Assembly: GCA_023433505.1 (NCBI GenBank)
Contig: JAEZCO010000011.1
Location: 1-22,115, forward strand
Source of the DNA: Bacillota bacterium
Lineage (GTDB): Bacteria; Bacillota; Clostridia; Acetivibrionales; DTU013
Direction of reading: 5' to 3'
DNA: 22,115 nucleotides
The notes beneath the pieces were generated by a model. It was not told where the DNA came from, did no database searches, and saw only the letters and a list, made by a program, of their open reading frames with translations. The position numbers and the translations under genes were made by a program. Each line of letters opens with the position of its first letter. Position 1 is the first letter of the stretch. This document shows positions 14,631-22,115 of this stretch, piece by piece.

Positions 14631-16481
14631 ATGAGGAGACTGAGCTTCGTAAAGAAATTTTTTTATAAAGTATACCAATATTTTGCCAATATGAGATTGC
14701 TGCGTAAGCTGACGCTGGCTTACCTGATTGCGATTCTCATTCCTACTGTAATCATTGGCTCGTTCACTTATTTTCAATCCGTGGAATACATTAAAAAAGA
14801 GTCTGTCCAAAGTGCGGAAAAAAACCTGATGCAAATCAAGGGAGATTTGGACAGAAAGATCGCATTAATCAGAGGTGTGGCCAATAATATCGCGTTTAAC
14901 AAAAAAATACAGAATCTGCTTTATTACGGGATGGAGTTGACGCCCGAGGTGTTGGAATACTTTATCAATTCCATTGCTACGCCCATTGATTATACGTTAA
15001 ATTTCAACGATGCCAATATATATCAGATAGGTATTTATTATAACAATAATACGATCCCTGAATATAATTGCTTTTTTAATGAGGCCAAGATTAAGAATGA
15101 AGATTGGTATGAAAGCTTTATAAAAAGCGATAAGGATGAACTATGGATATATCCTTCCACAAGTAAAAGATTTATTTCCAATACGAAGAATATTCCTGCT
15201 GACAAAGAGGATATCAGCAGTAAATCAAATGTTTCCGACGGGATCTATGTAGTAAAAATGGTCAGGAAAATAAGAGCGATTGATAAAAAATACCTTGGGG
15301 TAGCCATCATTGAGATATTGGAAAAGGACATGTTTTCATCCATGAATATCGCATTGAAGGACAACCAAATTTTTGTTATAAATAACAAAAGCGACCTTAT
15401 CTTCCCTCATAAATATGATGATATACAAAAGTATGTCAAGCTGCAAAATATTGCTATCCAAGATAAAAAGGGCTACTCGTTTTACCAGGACAATTTATAC
15501 ACCTATGAGACAATTGAGCCGCTGGATTTTAAAATCATCAGCAAAACACCCACCGTGAATTTGTTTAAAAATACCTTTCAGGCCAGCAGTTTAATTATTT
15601 TGGGCGTAGTATTGGGCGTCATAATCCTGGAAATATTCACATACTTTATTTTAAAGGTGATTTTCTCAAGATTGAATCAGATTGTGAAAATCATGGACAT
15701 CGTCGCCAAAGGAAATTTTACTATACGTTTGCCCAATGCTCACAGGGATGAGGTAGGGCATATTACGGAAAGCTTCAATATTTTAATTCAAAAAATCAAC
15801 GACCTGGTCAGCGATGTAATAAAAAAAGAAACAGCGCACAAGGATGCCCAGCTCACGGCGCTTCAATATCAGATTAATCCTCATTTTATTTATAATACAA
15901 TCGACAATTTCAGGATGAAGCTGGAGATTGAAGGGAATTACGGCATGGCCGATTCGATTACCGATTTCGGAAAAATACTCCGGTACAATATAAACCGAGA
16001 CACGAAATATGCAACGATCAAAGAAGAGGTAGCTTATATTGAAAAATATATTAACTTGCAAAAACTCAGATTCGGAGAGAAAATTAAATTTAAGGTTTGC
16101 TTTATGGAAGACCTTGAGAAAATTCAAATCATCCGGTTTATCCTGCAGCCGATCATCGAAAATTCCATTAAGCATGGCATGGACCCTTCTAAAAATGAAT
16201 TAATAATACAGATAGAGTTTTTAAAAAGAGATAGCTATGTACAAATTCAAGTAAGTGATAACGGCGTAGGAATAGCGCCGCAAGAAATAGAGGATATCAA
16301 TCATAAGCTTAAAAACTCAAAGGACCTGGAAAGTATAAGCAATACAGATAAATATATCGGACTTGCAAATATTAATGCAAGGATAAAGCTGTTTTATGGG
16401 GACCAATATTATATCCGGATGGAAAGCACGGAAGGTGAATATACAAGGACTACGATAAACATTCCATACACGATGGATTGA
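14631..16481 (+). CDS. YesM-type membrane sensor histidine kinase
   Basis: A 616-residue sensor kinase of the LytS/YesM class that would phosphorylate the adjacent regulator. Order: a short cytoplasmic start; TM1 (about 24-48); an extracellular, probably Cache-like sensor region (about 49-310); TM2 (about 315-340); HAMP (about 342-395); the His_kinase domain with phospho-acceptor His418 in 'QINPHFIYNTIDN'; and HATPase_c with N box 'QPIIENSIKHG' (about 505), G1 'DNGVGI' (about 543) and 'GLANINARIKL'. The start is uncertain: ATG 14631 abuts AAGGA with almost no spacing, while the next in-frame ATG (14691) has no ribosome binding site, so 14631 is kept. It is followed by its partner gene 9 bases after its stop codon. 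The size of the outer region suits binding a sugar or a loaded solute-binding protein. Confidence 0.92.
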   Translation: MRRLSFVKKFFYKVYQYFANMRLLRKLTLAYLIAILIPTVIIGSFTYFQSVEYIKKESVQSAEKNLMQIKGDLDRKIALIRGVANNIAFNKKIQNLLYYGMELTPEVLEYFINSIATPIDYTLNFNDANIYQIGIYYNNNTIPEYNCFFNEAKIKNEDWYESFIKSDKDELWIYPSTSKRFISNTKNIPADKEDISSKSNVSDGIYVVKMVRKIRAIDKKYLGVAIIEILEKDMFSSMNIALKDNQIFVINNKSDLIFPHKYDDIQKYVKLQNIAIQDKKGYSFYQDNLYTYETIEPLDFKIISKTPTVNLFKNTFQASSLIILGVVLGVIILEIFTYFILKVIFSRLNQIVKIMDIVAKGNFTIRLPNAHRDEVGHITESFNILIQKINDLVSDVIKKETAHKDAQLTALQYQINPHFIYNTIDNFRMKLEIEGNYGMADSITDFGKILRYNINRDTKYATIKEEVAYIEKYINLQKLRFGEKIKFKVCFMEDLEKIQIIRFILQPIIENSIKHGMDPSKNELIIQIEFLKRDSYVQIQVSDNGVGIAPQEIEDINHKLKNSKDLESISNTDKYIGLANINARIKLFYGDQYYIRMESTEGEYTRTTINIPYTMD

Positions 16482-16490
16482 GGTGATGAC

Positions 16491-18050
16491 TTGTTGAATA
16501 TTCTGATTGTAGATGATGAGGAACTCATTTGCATGGGTTTAAAATCTATGATTGAACGAATAAATTTTGATGAAGTGGGGGCAGTGAATTATACGACAGA
16601 CCCTGCGAAGGTGCAAGTACTCATTGAAGAATTTAAACCTCATATTATTTTTACAGATATCAATATGCCGGAAATTACCGGGTTGGACCTGATAAAGGAT
16701 ATTACCGGGAAGTATTCCGATATCAAATTTATAGTGCTTAGCGGATATGACGACTTTAAATATGTGAAGGAAGCCTTCAAATTGGGAACATCGGATTATC
16801 TTTTAAAGCCCAGTAGTATTGACGAGCTGAAGTCAATACTGGAAAAGGTTATGGGGGCGATTGAAGAAGAGGAAAGAGTAAATCGGAATTTGCAGAATCA
16901 TACGAATAAATATATAGAGGCCGTACTTGAAAACAGGCTCAATAAAGTATTTAACAGCAACTATGAAGAAGTAAATATTGAAGGTATTTTCCGCGAACTG
17001 AATATTTCCTTTCCATACAAATATTTTACTGTCGGAATCTTGTCCTTATGCGGCAATCATGGTGAGGTAATGAATTTAGCGGATGTAAGATGCTTCCTGG
17101 AAAGGATAGGGGATGGAGGCACAGATAAAAATGAAATGTCCGTGCATTATTTTTCCAATTACAGGAGCAATCTGGTGTTTTTATTCAATTATACGTGTAA
17201 AGTAGATGCAGAAAGACTAAGTCAATATCTTCAGACGTTGATCGACTTATTAAGAGAAAGCACGGGAAGGGATTATTTTGCCGCTGTCTGCAATCCGGAA
17301 ACAGATGTCAAAGGACTGATAGATTGTTATCTGAAGGCTGCGGAAATATCAGACTACAGGCTGGTTTTTGATTTTAACCAGGTTATAAAGGCCTCGGATA
17401 TAAAAAGCAACGGGGAGGCCAGGGAAAATTTCAATTTCCAGTTGGAAAGCATAAAAGACCATATAAAAAATCATAATACAGTCGCAATCAGCGATAAGCT
17501 CGATACGATATTTTCCCGTGAAAACATACAGAAGCTAAGTATCAAAAGGTTCGGGAAGCTTTATAAAAAAACCGTAAGCCTCTTTGAGGATGCGGCAAAT
17601 GACTGCGAATTGTTTTATTTAAGCAAAGACTTCAGGGAGCTTTCAAGTTTTGCGCAGCTAAGTGATTTAAGAATATATTTAAAAACAATCGCCTTTGAAA
17701 TCATCGCCTTGGATAAAGCGAAAGGAACTGAAAAATCCATTTCGGGAATTGCAAAAAAATATATACAGCAGAACTATTACAAGGACATTGATATGTCTCT
17801 CGTTTCAAATCTGGTTTCCTTAAGTTATTCCCACTTCAGCAAGATTTTTAAGGATGAAACCGGAATGAATTTTTCTGAATATCTTCAGAAAGTCAGAATG
17901 GAAAAGGCTTTGGAAATTTTAAGCGACCCTACCAATAGAATTCAGGATATTGCCCAGAGCGTTGGTTTTAGTAATCCAAAGCATTTTACAAGAGCTTTTA
18001 AAAACTATTTCGGGTTTTCGCCAAGTGAGTACAGGGTTGTGGAAAAGTAA
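16491..18050 (+). CDS. YesN-type response regulator with AraC DNA-binding domain
   Basis: A 519-residue regulator. The receiver domain (residues 3-120) has acidic pocket Asp8/Asp9, phospho-acceptor Asp56 in 'IIFTDINMPEITG', Ser84 and Lys106 ('DYLLKPS'). The middle (about 130-410) matches no domain I recognise but is usual for this family. The C-terminus (about 418-519) is a double helix-turn-helix AraC domain with 'MSLVSNLVSLSYSHFSKIFK' and 'IQDIAQSVGFSNPKHFTRAF'. The start is TTG 16491 (or 16494): GAGGTGAT (16480-16487) is well placed, whereas ATG 16486 opens only a three-codon frame. It is translationally linked to the kinase. The likely target is the region upstream of SBP1 and perhaps the divergent hydrolase promoter; that is inferred from position. 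Confidence 0.93.
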   Translation: MLNILIVDDEELICMGLKSMIERINFDEVGAVNYTTDPAKVQVLIEEFKPHIIFTDINMPEITGLDLIKDITGKYSDIKFIVLSGYDDFKYVKEAFKLGTSDYLLKPSSIDELKSILEKVMGAIEEEERVNRNLQNHTNKYIEAVLENRLNKVFNSNYEEVNIEGIFRELNISFPYKYFTVGILSLCGNHGEVMNLADVRCFLERIGDGGTDKNEMSVHYFSNYRSNLVFLFNYTCKVDAERLSQYLQTLIDLLRESTGRDYFAAVCNPETDVKGLIDCYLKAAEISDYRLVFDFNQVIKASDIKSNGEARENFNFQLESIKDHIKNHNTVAISDKLDTIFSRENIQKLSIKRFGKLYKKTVSLFEDAANDCELFYLSKDFRELSSFAQLSDLRIYLKTIAFEIIALDKAKGTEKSISGIAKKYIQQNYYKDIDMSLVSNLVSLSYSHFSKIFKDETGMNFSEYLQKVRMEKALEILSDPTNRIQDIAQSVGFSNPKHFTRAFKNYFGFSPSEYRVVEK

Positions 18051-18175
18051 TCCGTGAAGAAAAATACACTCCGCGGACTTGCCATCCGTTTCCGATAAGC
18101 TGCGAAGCGCTCACGAGACTTGAAAAAAATATAAACCGCAAGGTGCAAAACAATGAAGAAAGGAAATATAAAAAA

Positions 18176-19009
18176 ATGTGGATTTTATTATCAGCAATAT
18201 TCATAGTTGCCATTATCGCTGTGCTCCTTCTAATTCCATACTCGCCAGCCGTTTCTAAATATAACCATCGGATGGCAGAAAAGATTGGCACCGCGGCCGT
18301 CATGTCGGATGTATTTACTGAGACGGACATAGACGGCCTGCCACTGCCCGTACAGCGTTATTTCAGGTATTGCGGGTATTTGGGTACACCGAAGATGTCC
18401 CATATGAGGGCATTTCTAAAAAATGTGGATTTTGTCATGTCCAAAAGCAAAACGATAAAGATCGACTATCAGCAGCTTAATCTGGTCGAACGGCCGGAAC
18501 GGTTTGCGCTGATCTCTTCCTCTCTGTCGGGCATTCCTTTCCAGGGACTTGATTCTTATGAAAACGGCAAGGGCAGCATGAAAGGGATGCTTGCGAAAGT
18601 CATTCCATTATTCGATCAACGCGGCGAAAGCATGGATCGTTCCTGCCTTGTTACCTGGCTTGCCGAGTGCCTGTTGGTGCCAAATGCCGCTCTGCAGGAA
18701 TTTGTAAAATGGGAGCCCATGGACGATACGCATGTTAAGGCAGATATAACATGGAAAGGTGTATCCGTTGGCGGAGTTTTTACTTTCTCTGCATCAGGGG
18801 AATGGGTCGCTTTCCATACCGGTGACCGGGTTGCCGTCGACATGGATGGCAAAGAAACAATCGCGGATTGGTCGGCATATTTGAGTGAATATCATTCTGT
18901 AAACGGAATTTTGCAGCCCAAAGTCATTCAGTCGGCCTGGCACTACCGGAGTGGGGATTGTATTTACTTTAATGAAAATGGGTCGGGAGTTACCGTCCGG
19001 TATCAATAA
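18176..19009 (+). CDS. DUF6544-family membrane-anchored protein
   Basis: A 277-residue protein of unknown function. One N-terminal membrane helix (about residues 2-22) is followed by a soluble domain beginning 'DGLPLPVQRYFRYCGYLG', the hallmark of the DUF6544 (formerly DUF6920) family as I recall it. The rest is beta-rich ('FQGLDSYENGKGSM', 'VGGVFTFSASGEW'). The start is unclear. ATG 18176 has AAAGGA 11 bases upstream; an in-frame GTG at 18143 has no ribosome binding site; and ATG 18153 has an excellent AAGGTG site but is out of frame, joining this frame only across a run of seven A (18170-18176). No operon tie to its neighbours is visible. Confidence 0.75.
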   Translation: MWILLSAIFIVAIIAVLLLIPYSPAVSKYNHRMAEKIGTAAVMSDVFTETDIDGLPLPVQRYFRYCGYLGTPKMSHMRAFLKNVDFVMSKSKTIKIDYQQLNLVERPERFALISSSLSGIPFQGLDSYENGKGSMKGMLAKVIPLFDQRGESMDRSCLVTWLAECLLVPNAALQEFVKWEPMDDTHVKADITWKGVSVGGVFTFSASGEWVAFHTGDRVAVDMDGKETIADWSAYLSEYHSVNGILQPKVIQSAWHYRSGDCIYFNENGSGVTVRYQ

Positions 19010-19014
19010 CCTTA

Positions 19015-19043
19015 TTGCACAAGCTTTCAGAATCGAATAGAAT
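19015..19043 (+). promoter_or_regulatory. Probable promoter of the helicase gene
   Basis: TTGCAC (19015-19020) and TAGAAT (19038-19043) are spaced by 17 bases in the gap before the helicase. Transcription would begin near 19050, giving a leader of about 45 bases. The -10 matches the sigma-A consensus at 5 of 6 bases; the -35 is weaker. Confidence 0.5.
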
Positions 19044-19094
19044 GTCTATAGGTGAAATAGATGCAGCCTGTAAATAATTATAGGAACTTAATTG

Positions 19095-21284
19095 ATGGAC
19101 TTTATAAAACATTTATCCGAAAAACATCATATCAGCTTAAATGAACAGCAGCAAAAGGCTGTTCTTGACATAGAAGGCCCGATTCTCCTGCTGGCCGTAC
19201 CCGGCGGCGGAAAAACTACCGTTATTGTATCCCGGTGTGCAAATATGGTCCTCCATCACAAAATCAGTCCGGAGAATATATTAACGTTGACTTTCAGCAA
19301 AGCTTCCGCACTGGATATGAAGCACCGGTTCCAGAAAGTATTCGGCAGCGAGGTGGAAAGTGAGCTTCATTTTTCTACGATACACAGCTTTTGTTATGCT
19401 GTGCTGAGAACGTATACCAACAAAATGCGCAGGGCTTTTCCGACGATTATTGAGGATGAAAAAGCTCCCGTAACCAAAAGCCAGCTTTTACGGCAGCTCT
19501 ACCAAAGGCATACCGAAGCGTATTTAAGCGATGATAAGCTTGAGGAATTGTCAAATGCAATCTGTTATATGAAAAATATGATGATTTCGGATAAAGAGGT
19601 TGCCGGGTACAAAACAGGGATTAAGAATTTTTATGAAATATATAAAGATTACGAAGCCTATAAGCAGCAGAATAATTTTATGGATTTTGACGACATGCTT
19701 ACAAAGACCCTGGTTTTATTTGAACAGGACAAGGATTTGGCCAGTGCGTACAGGAGCAAGTACACCTATATCAACGTGGATGAGTCCCAGGATACCTCAT
19801 ACCTGCAGCATCAAATCATAAAATGCCTGGCAAATCCCAGGAATAATATTTTCATGGTGGGCGATGAGGACCAAAGCATTTACACCTTCAGGGCAGCTTT
19901 CCCCAAGGCGCTGCTGGATTTTGAAAAAACCTATCCGGGAGCCCGGGTTTATTTAATGGAGAATAATTACCGTTCAACAAAAAACATCGTGGAGGCTGCC
20001 AATAAATTTATCAAGCAGAATCATGAGCGGTATGACAAAAATATGTTTTCCGAAAGAGATGAAGGTGCGCATGTCCAGTATACATGCCTGCAAGATAAAA
20101 ATGATCAATACGGGCATATCGTTTCCATAGTGAAAAAAAATAAGGAGTTTTCAGAAACGGCTGTGCTATACAGGAACAATGTTTCCGCAATTCCACTGGC
20201 GGATGCGTTGCACCGCGGCAGTATTCCCTTTTACCTGCGCGAGGCTAAAACCCACTTTTTCAAACACTGGGTTACTATCGATATTATTTCTTTCATGGAC
20301 CTTTCCATTGATGAGGCAAATACGGAGGCCTTTCGTCCGATTTATTACAAAATGAACGCCTTTTTATCAAAAGCCATGTTTGAACATGCTGTAAACAATA
20401 AAAGCTCCAACCGAAGCCTGTTTGACGTTTTAATGGACTATCCGGACATCAGTGACAGACAGAATTACAAGCTCCGGGAAGTCAAGAAGAATATCTTGAA
20501 AATATCAAAAATGAAAGCCCTTGAAGCCATAGAATTCATCGTTGAAGTTCTGGGCTATGGCGAATACATAAAAAAGCAGAGCAGTGACGGCACAGAAACC
20601 ACGGACAGCCTGATGCAGATTATCAGCGGATTAAAAAGCATTGCAGCGAAAACCTTAAGTATCCAGGATTTCAAAGACAGGCTGGGACAGCTTCAGCAAA
20701 TCATGGACAATGCCAAATTTAACAAGGGAAAAAATGCGGTAACTCTTTCCACCATTCATTCAAGTAAAGGGCTGGAGTTTGACAAGGTATTTATTATTGA
20801 TCTTTTTGACGGACAATTTCCGTCGGCAAACAGCATAAATGAATTTATGACCGGAGATAAGTCGCTGATGGAAGAGGAGGTGCGTCTTTTTTACGTAGGA
20901 GCTACCAGAGCCCGGCAGGATCTCATGCTCATGACGGCAAACACTCTGGATAGGAAAAAGGTAAAGCCTTCCCGTTTTATCGGGCAGTTTATGGCTCCGG
21001 ATAAAAGGCAGGCTGTAAAAGCCGTGAGTGCCAAATGGACGGCCGACTATGGCGGACATACGGATTGCGGACCCATATCAGAAAAGGACTTGTGTCTTGA
21101 AATGCCTGTAGCGCATAAGAAATATGGCAGGGGAACCATCCGGTTTATTAACTCCAAAGCAGACCTGCTTGAAATATTTTTTGTTAATTCCGGATTGAGG
21201 ATATTTTCATTAAAGACATGTGTAACCGGCGATATAATCCATGCATTGGCGCCTGCTAACACAGACGGTAATGCGGAGGTATAG
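19095..21284 (+). CDS. UvrD/PcrA-like superfamily 1 DNA helicase
   Basis: A 729-residue ATP-dependent 3'-5' DNA helicase of the UvrD/Rep/PcrA family. All core motifs are present: Q motif 'LNEQQQKAV'; Walker A 'VPGGGKT' (Lys40-Thr41); 'LTFSKASALDMKHR' (Ia); Walker B 'NVDESQDTS' (Asp229-Glu230); 'VGDEDQSIYTFRAA' (III); 'NNYRSTKNI' (IV); 'LSTIHSSKGLEFDKVFIID' (V); and 'VRLFYVGATRARQDL' (VI). The C-terminal 'VAHKKYGRGTIRFI' resembles the Tudor-like tail of UvrD/PcrA that contacts RNA polymerase. Length matches PcrA. Walker B reads DESQD where most relatives have an aromatic or Ala third residue. AGGAA lies 8 bases before ATG 19095; TTG 19092 is an alternative. It is probably a second, accessory PcrA-like helicase rather than the housekeeping one. 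It is unrelated to the sugar cluster. Confidence 0.93.
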   Translation: MDFIKHLSEKHHISLNEQQQKAVLDIEGPILLLAVPGGGKTTVIVSRCANMVLHHKISPENILTLTFSKASALDMKHRFQKVFGSEVESELHFSTIHSFCYAVLRTYTNKMRRAFPTIIEDEKAPVTKSQLLRQLYQRHTEAYLSDDKLEELSNAICYMKNMMISDKEVAGYKTGIKNFYEIYKDYEAYKQQNNFMDFDDMLTKTLVLFEQDKDLASAYRSKYTYINVDESQDTSYLQHQIIKCLANPRNNIFMVGDEDQSIYTFRAAFPKALLDFEKTYPGARVYLMENNYRSTKNIVEAANKFIKQNHERYDKNMFSERDEGAHVQYTCLQDKNDQYGHIVSIVKKNKEFSETAVLYRNNVSAIPLADALHRGSIPFYLREAKTHFFKHWVTIDIISFMDLSIDEANTEAFRPIYYKMNAFLSKAMFEHAVNNKSSNRSLFDVLMDYPDISDRQNYKLREVKKNILKISKMKALEAIEFIVEVLGYGEYIKKQSSDGTETTDSLMQIISGLKSIAAKTLSIQDFKDRLGQLQQIMDNAKFNKGKNAVTLSTIHSSKGLEFDKVFIIDLFDGQFPSANSINEFMTGDKSLMEEEVRLFYVGATRARQDLMLMTANTLDRKKVKPSRFIGQFMAPDKRQAVKAVSAKWTADYGGHTDCGPISEKDLCLEMPVAHKKYGRGTIRFINSKADLLEIFFVNSGLRIFSLKTCVTGDIIHALAPANTDGNAEV

Positions 21285-21312
21285 CACCCGGTAAAATAGA
21301 ACAAATAATTCT

Positions 21313-21350
21313 TTGAAAATTAACCAAACTATCTCTTAAATAGCTATTTA
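21313..21350 (+). promoter_or_regulatory. Possible promoter with palindromic operator before the oxidoreductase
   Basis: TTGAAA (21313-21318) and TTAAAT (21336-21341) are 17 bases apart. A perfect 14-bp palindrome TAAATAGCTATTTA (21337-21350) overlaps this -10 and abuts the ribosome binding site. A repressor bound there could block both transcription and initiation. The region is A+T-rich, so the call is tentative. Confidence 0.3.
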
Positions 21351-21360
21351 GGAGAAAAAA

Positions 21361-22041
21361 ATGAAGGTTGCAATCATAGGAGCCGGACTCTCAGGTTTAT
21401 CCTGTGCCCATGAACTTAAAATGGGCGGGATTATACCTACAATATTTGAAAAGAAAGATTTTATCGGCGAGATATTAGATTTTCAAACAATATTAATTAA
21501 CAGTGCGAATTTTCCTTTCTATGGAGACCCGTTTAAATTTTTGCATAAAAAATACAATATTACTATCAAGCCACAATATAATATAAGAGAAATTCTCACT
21601 TATTCACCCAATAAAAAATTGTATTCCGCTATGGGTAAGCATGGGTATATTATAAAAAGAGGAAGGGCATCAGATTCTATTGAGAATCAAATTGCACAAG
21701 CTGTTGACCTTCCGGTTCAATTTAACACACAAGTGAACATTGACGACATAATAAACGATTTTGACCATATTGTCGTAGCAACAGGAAATTATATGGACCC
21801 TCAGCAATTTAATTTACTTACGCCGACGCTTCAAGCACTAACCCGCGTTGCAACGGTCATTGGAGATTTTAAAACGGATTCGATAAGCACATGGTGGCAT
21901 ATGGACTATTGCAATAACGGCTATGGATATCTCGTCCCATATAGCCCTAAAGAGGCAAGGTTAATTTTAGTTGTCAATAGGATAACTTCCTTGAGTTTCC
22001 GTAGTTTTATCCACAGACCCCTTATTAAGCTGGTAACGTAA
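21361..22041 (+). pseudogene. FAD/NAD(P)-dependent oxidoreductase, C-terminally truncated
   Basis: A 226-residue frame that starts like a flavin-dependent oxidoreductase. A Rossmann fold with 'GAGLSGLSCAHEL' (the dinucleotide-binding glycines are in residues 7-12) is followed by 'IFEKKDFIG', 'VVATGNYM' and 'VIGDFKTDS', then 'MDYCNNGYGYLVPYSPKEA'. Relatives of this clostridial group, as I recall them, are about 330-360 residues. They continue after 'LILVV' with a second substrate-binding part and a 'GNAGG' FAD-contact motif. Here the sequence after about residue 206 turns into unrelated basic residues and stops, and no other frame downstream restores the missing part. It is probably a truncated or decaying gene, though expression signals (AGGAG 6 bases before ATG) are intact. 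The DNA is more A+T-rich than the transport cluster. Confidence 0.6.
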
Positions 22042-22069
22042 TCAACAGATTTCAAAAAACGCCTAAAAT

Positions 22070-22090
22070 AAAAGGAATCCGCATCCTTTT
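22070..22090. terminator. Small hairpin, possible bidirectional terminator
   Basis: AAAAGGA (22070-22076) and TCCTTTT (22084-22090) form a 7-bp stem with a 7-base loop. A T-run ends the right arm, and on the minus strand a T-rich stretch follows the stem. It sits 28 bases after the truncated oxidoreductase. The stem has only two G-C pairs, so termination would be weak. Confidence 0.35.
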
Positions 22091-22115
22091 TGTAGTAGAA
22101 TATTGGTGTCCAAAA

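Noticed and set aside
15783..16175. Antisense open frame of 130 codons inside the histidine kinase gene
   Set aside because: It lies opposite the conserved catalytic core of the kinase, has no domain character and no convincing ribosome binding site; it is a coding shadow.
18051..18142. Possible terminator or promoter between the regulator and DUF6544 genes
   Set aside because: Only a short TCCGCGGA palindrome and a TATAAA without a -35 at suitable spacing; no stem followed by a T-run.
1..22115. CRISPR arrays, tRNA/rRNA genes, riboswitches and catabolite (cre) sites
   Set aside because: No regularly spaced repeats, tRNA cloverleaf signatures or convincing cre consensus were seen by eye; a covariance-model scan was not possible.

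Overview
The window looks like chromosomal DNA from a Gram-positive Firmicute (Clostridia, or possibly Paenibacillaceae). The evidence is strong GGAGG-type ribosome binding sites, lipobox lipoproteins, GTG/TTG starts beside ATG, a YesM/YesN-type two-component system, and several families typical of polysaccharide-using Firmicutes (DUF5696, NHL-YIP1 fusions, anchored solute-binding proteins). Genus cannot be fixed from sequence alone.

Layout. At the left edge is the start of a divergently transcribed secreted protein (complement of 1-168), probably a glycoside hydrolase. A shared intergenic region (169-360) leads into a rightward cluster from 361 to about 18050: lipoprotein solute-binding protein SBP1; a hairpin-rich gap; a 967-residue membrane-anchored solute-binding protein with two sugar-binding-like domains (SBP2); permeases P1 and P2; a beta-propeller/TPR/YIP1 membrane protein; a DUF5696 secreted protein; permeases P3 and P4; a third lipoprotein SBP3; a YesM-type histidine kinase; and a YesN-type AraC response regulator. 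From SBP2 to P4 the genes overlap or nearly touch, so they are almost certainly one translationally coupled operon. A likely promoter just before SBP3 may give SBP3-kinase-regulator its own expression. No ABC ATPase is encoded, so the permeases presumably borrow a shared MsmX-like ATPase encoded elsewhere.

The right part (18051-22115) is unrelated cargo: a DUF6544 membrane protein, a PcrA/UvrD-like helicase with its own likely promoter, and an FAD/NAD(P)-dependent oxidoreductase that appears to lack its C-terminal third. It is followed by a small hairpin and A+T-rich DNA running off the window.

How it fits together (inference): the kinase/regulator pair senses an extracellular sugar, perhaps via SBP3, and switches on the cluster. 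SBP1-3 capture oligosaccharides for two heterodimeric permeases. SBP2, the NHL-YIP1 protein and DUF5696 would form an uncharacterised envelope complex that binds or trims a glycan next to the importers. This SBP2-P1-P2-YIP1-DUF5696-P3-P4 block is the best candidate for an undescribed system in the window.
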